Positions 5,540 to 7,205 of a stretch of 7,205 nucleotides of DNA are shown here, piece after piece. The notes beneath the pieces were generated by a model that saw only the letters and a program-made list of their open reading frames with translations, did not search any database and had not been told where the DNA came from. The stretch is from Pseudomonadota bacterium (GTDB lineage: Bacteria > Desulfobacterota > WTBG01 > CAIYCZ01). The first letter of the stretch is position 1. Each line of letters starts with the position of its first letter. A program made the position numbers and the translations under genes. The stretch covers positions 1 to 7,205 of the forward strand of contig JAPLIX010000246.1 of NCBI GenBank assembly GCA_026388865.1. Direction: 5' to 3'.

Positions 5540-6462
5540 ATGAAACGGTTTATATATGGTCCTGTGCCATCGAGACGGCTTGGTCGTTCACTGGGAATAG
5601 ATTTAATCCCACACAAAACATGTCCCTATGACTGCATATACTGTCATCTGGGCCGTACTACGACCAAAACAATGCAAAAACAAGAATATGTGCCATTCAG
5701 CGAAGTTGTTAATGAGCTTGATCAAAACCTGGATATCCTTGATTCTTCGGACTACATTACCATCGCCGGTTCAGGTGAGCCTACATTATATTCACGACTG
5801 GGAGACCTCATAACAAGCATAAAGGAGAAAACTCACACGCCGATAGCTGTTATAACGAACGGCTCTCTGCACTTGATGCTGGCGATGCAGTGCTGTTTCA
5901 GCATATTAACAGACCGCTTCCTGATATTGCATTTGAACACATGATACGTGGTCTTGTTGAATTTCGCGAAGTTTTTCAAAATAAACTGTGGCTTGAAGTT
6001 TTACTGGTGAGTGGTTCGACCGCCATCATATCGGAAGTGAAAAAGATAGCAGGGATTATCAAAAAAATTAGACCGGATAAGGTACAGATTAATACTGTTG
6101 TTCGACCGCCGTCGGAAAAGTTTGCCTATGCTGTTTCTCCGGTACACTTGGAACAGCTGGCTTCTCTTTTGGGTGACAATGCAGAAATAATCGCAGAGTT
6201 TCACCGCACCGACAGCGAGCATCCCTTGACTGGTGCCCGCGAAGATATTTTAACTATGCTGAGACGAAGGCCCTGTACGCTTAATGACATCGTGTCAGGC
6301 CTTGGCATAAATGGAAATGTCGCAGTAAAGGATATCGATTATCTTATCAAATTAAATTTGGTAAGCGTAAAGACAGTGCACAATAATACATTTTTTGTTG
6401 CCCAGCATGAACTTAACGACAAAGGCTCCGGTGCATGTGCAAACCACGAACGAAGCCAATGA
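5540..6462 (+). pseudogene. Radical SAM protein (COG0731-like, with C-terminal winged-helix-like region), broken by internal deletion and frameshift
   Basis: The first frame (from ATG 5540, AGGA 11 nt upstream) gives the family N-terminus FIYGPVPSRRLGRSLGIDLI, the 4Fe-4S/SAM motif CPYDCIYC (C28, C32, C35), EYVPF, the SAM-contacting ITIAGSGEPT and AVITNGSL (to 5869). Homology then jumps to another frame beginning at 5872: LDAGD, INRPLPDI, LWLEVLLV, KVQINTVVRPP and AEIIAEF. The end has a winged-helix-like stretch, ILTMLRRRPCTLNDIVSGL onward. In relatives, as I recall, about 20 residues separate NGSL from SLDAG, so an out-of-frame deletion of some 55-60 nt is inferred; only 2 nt separate the halves. 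The unshifted product stops at 5944 after 134 residues, lacking half the barrel. Relatives include TYW1-like and uncharacterised Fe-S oxidoreductases; the substrate is unknown. The stop overlaps the next gene's ATG (ATGA, 6459-6462). Confidence 0.8.
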
Positions 6463-7022
6463 TAAGGACAATAGATGAACATTACCCCCCCGGGGAAGTT
6501 TTTTTTACAAAAGGCGCAGGCAGGCACAGAAATGAGCTGCGCTCGTTTCTGTTTGCCCTGCGTGATGCGGGCATCGAAGAGCAAAATCTCGTGCCGGTTT
6601 CCAGTATTTTGCCGCCTGGCTGCAAAATAATTTCACGGGCGCAGGGTCTATAAAAACTCAGTGACGGTGAAATAACTTTTACCGTGATGAGTAGGTGTTC
6701 GAGCAATGAGCGACGTTGGCTTATCGTTGCGTCAATCGGCTGTGCGGTACCAGTAGAAAAAATGGGGTATGGCTATCTTTCGGAGTTTCATGCGTTTGGC
6801 ATGGCTGAAAAACAGTCTGGCGACCATGCCGAGGATCTGGCGGCGGCAGTGCTTTCCTCCACGCTGGGCATAGAATTTGATGAAAATAAAAGCTGGAATG
6901 AAAAAAAAGAGGTCTGCCGCATAAGCAACAAAATATACAAAACAACGGAAATAACCCAATCTGTCATCGTGTCTACACACGGATACATAACAGTACTTGC
7001 GGCGGCGGTTTTTTTGTTCTGA
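6459..7022 (+). pseudogene. pdaD: Pyruvoyl-dependent arginine decarboxylase interrupted by an in-frame TAA
   Basis: The family (Pfam PF01862) converts arginine to agmatine and CO2 for polyamine synthesis, using a pyruvoyl group made by self-cleavage at a Ser-Ser pair. Visible are VFFTKGAGRH (14-23), ALRDAGIEEQNLV (33-45), the cleavage motif VSSILPP (47-53; pyruvoyl Ser49) and GCKIISR (54-60). Then comes TAA at codon 65 (6651-6653), and in the same frame KLSDGEITFTVMSR, LIVASIGCAVP (88-98), GYLSEFHAFG (105-114, with the Glu matching archaeal E109) and the C-terminus VLAAAVFLF. There is no second stop before 7020-7022. N43 matches archaeal N47, but the position of archaeal D35 seems to be leucine. 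The ATG at 6459 overlaps the radical SAM stop; ATG 6435 is an alternative with AGG 9 nt upstream. Read as it stands, the product is 64 residues, without an alpha chain. A restart at GTG 6684 would lack the pyruvoyl serine. Confidence 0.85.
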
Positions 7023-7029
7023 TAACGCA

Positions 7030-7205
7030 ATGCTCATTCATAAAACCAAAAGCAGAGCGGATTATGAACTGAACCTTCAAACACTCAAGGCGCTCCATCA
7101 TTCGCGATGTTTGTTCAATCTGAATCCGCCTGTTCCGGATCTCCTGTTCAGGTTCAATGATCAGGGCCTGCTGCTTGGTGAGTTTACCTGTAATGGATAT
7201 CATCA
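7030..7205 (+). CDS. N-terminal part of a probable PaaI-type hotdog-fold thioesterase (cut by window edge)
   Basis: An open frame of 58 codons runs from ATG 7030 to the window end with no stop. It starts 7 nt after the arginine decarboxylase stop and in the same direction. The pattern LKALHHSRC, then NPPVPDLLFRFNDQGLLLG, then EFTCNGYH resembles the first third of PaaI-like acyl-CoA thioesterases, in which a C..C/NP segment, an L.F....G.v...F strand and a hQGYpg.vHGG loop occur in this order. Here the second cysteine of the usual C..C is absent, and the decisive HGG motif would lie just outside the window. No clear ribosome binding site is visible, so translation may be coupled to the gene before it. 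A minus-strand frame over the same bases looks like a shadow. The assignment is tentative. Confidence 0.5.
   Translation, partial: MLIHKTKSRADYELNLQTLKALHHSRCLFNLNPPVPDLLFRFNDQGLLLGEFTCNGYH

Noticed and set aside
6651..6653. Genetic recoding of the stop (pyrrolysine, selenocysteine or reassigned code)
   Set aside because: Pyrrolysine uses TAG and selenocysteine TGA. A reassigned TAA is contradicted by TAA acting as the normal stop at 1622, 2342, 3476 and 5473.
6973..7203. Minus-strand open frame of 76 codons at the right edge
   Set aside because: It overlaps the conserved C-terminus of the arginine decarboxylase and the more protein-like + strand frame from 7030.
1..7205. CRISPR array, insertion sequence, tRNA or rRNA gene, prophage or toxin-antitoxin locus
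   Set aside because: I saw no regularly spaced direct repeats, transposase-like frame, terminal inverted repeats, cloverleaf or phage-like gene on either strand.

Overview
The window reads almost entirely rightward on the + strand and carries nine recognisable gene bodies in short-spaced or overlapping clusters. Gene content suggests an anaerobic Gram-negative bacterium, most plausibly of the Desulfobacterota (old Deltaproteobacteria) type. The pointers are a P-loop ATPase with an inserted two-cluster ferredoxin module, a CxxxCxxC radical SAM protein, a DUF4213/DUF364 metal-chelation-type protein, a 10-TM metal exporter and a pyruvoyl-type arginine decarboxylase. This taxonomic guess is inference from gene families only; there is no rRNA or tRNA in the window.

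Layout. 120-1624: a flavin/PPOX-family protein and a ferredoxin-ATPase, joined by a 4-nt ATGA overlap. 1625-1765: two hairpins. 1766-2344: an AT-richer SAM-methyltransferase-like gene. 2344-2417: a compact predicted RNA fold between that gene and 2453-3478, a putative 10-TM heavy-metal exporter (ArsP_2 type). The exporter is followed after 39 nt by 3518-4639, an FAD-dependent geranylgeranyl-reductase-like oxidoreductase. Then come 4826-5475 (DUF4213/DUF364), 5540-6462 (radical SAM, COG0731-like), 6459-7022 (pyruvoyl-dependent arginine decarboxylase) and, from 7030 to the window edge, the start of a probable hotdog-fold thioesterase.

The most striking thing is that the right half looks broken gene after gene while the left half is intact. 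The DUF4213/DUF364 gene and the radical SAM gene each need a frame change at a point where conserved residues are also missing, which suggests an out-of-frame internal deletion in each. The arginine decarboxylase is interrupted by one in-frame TAA with homologous sequence continuing in the same frame on both sides. The FAD oxidoreductase may also have lost about 41 C-terminal codons to a frameshift, a weaker call. Either this is a decaying chromosomal segment, as in host-restricted or recently relaxed lineages, or the underlying assembly is faulty here. I see no convincing new multi-gene defence or biosynthetic system. The best candidates for something undescribed are the folded leader before the metal exporter, the exporter/FAD-oxidoreductase pairing, and the run of lesions.
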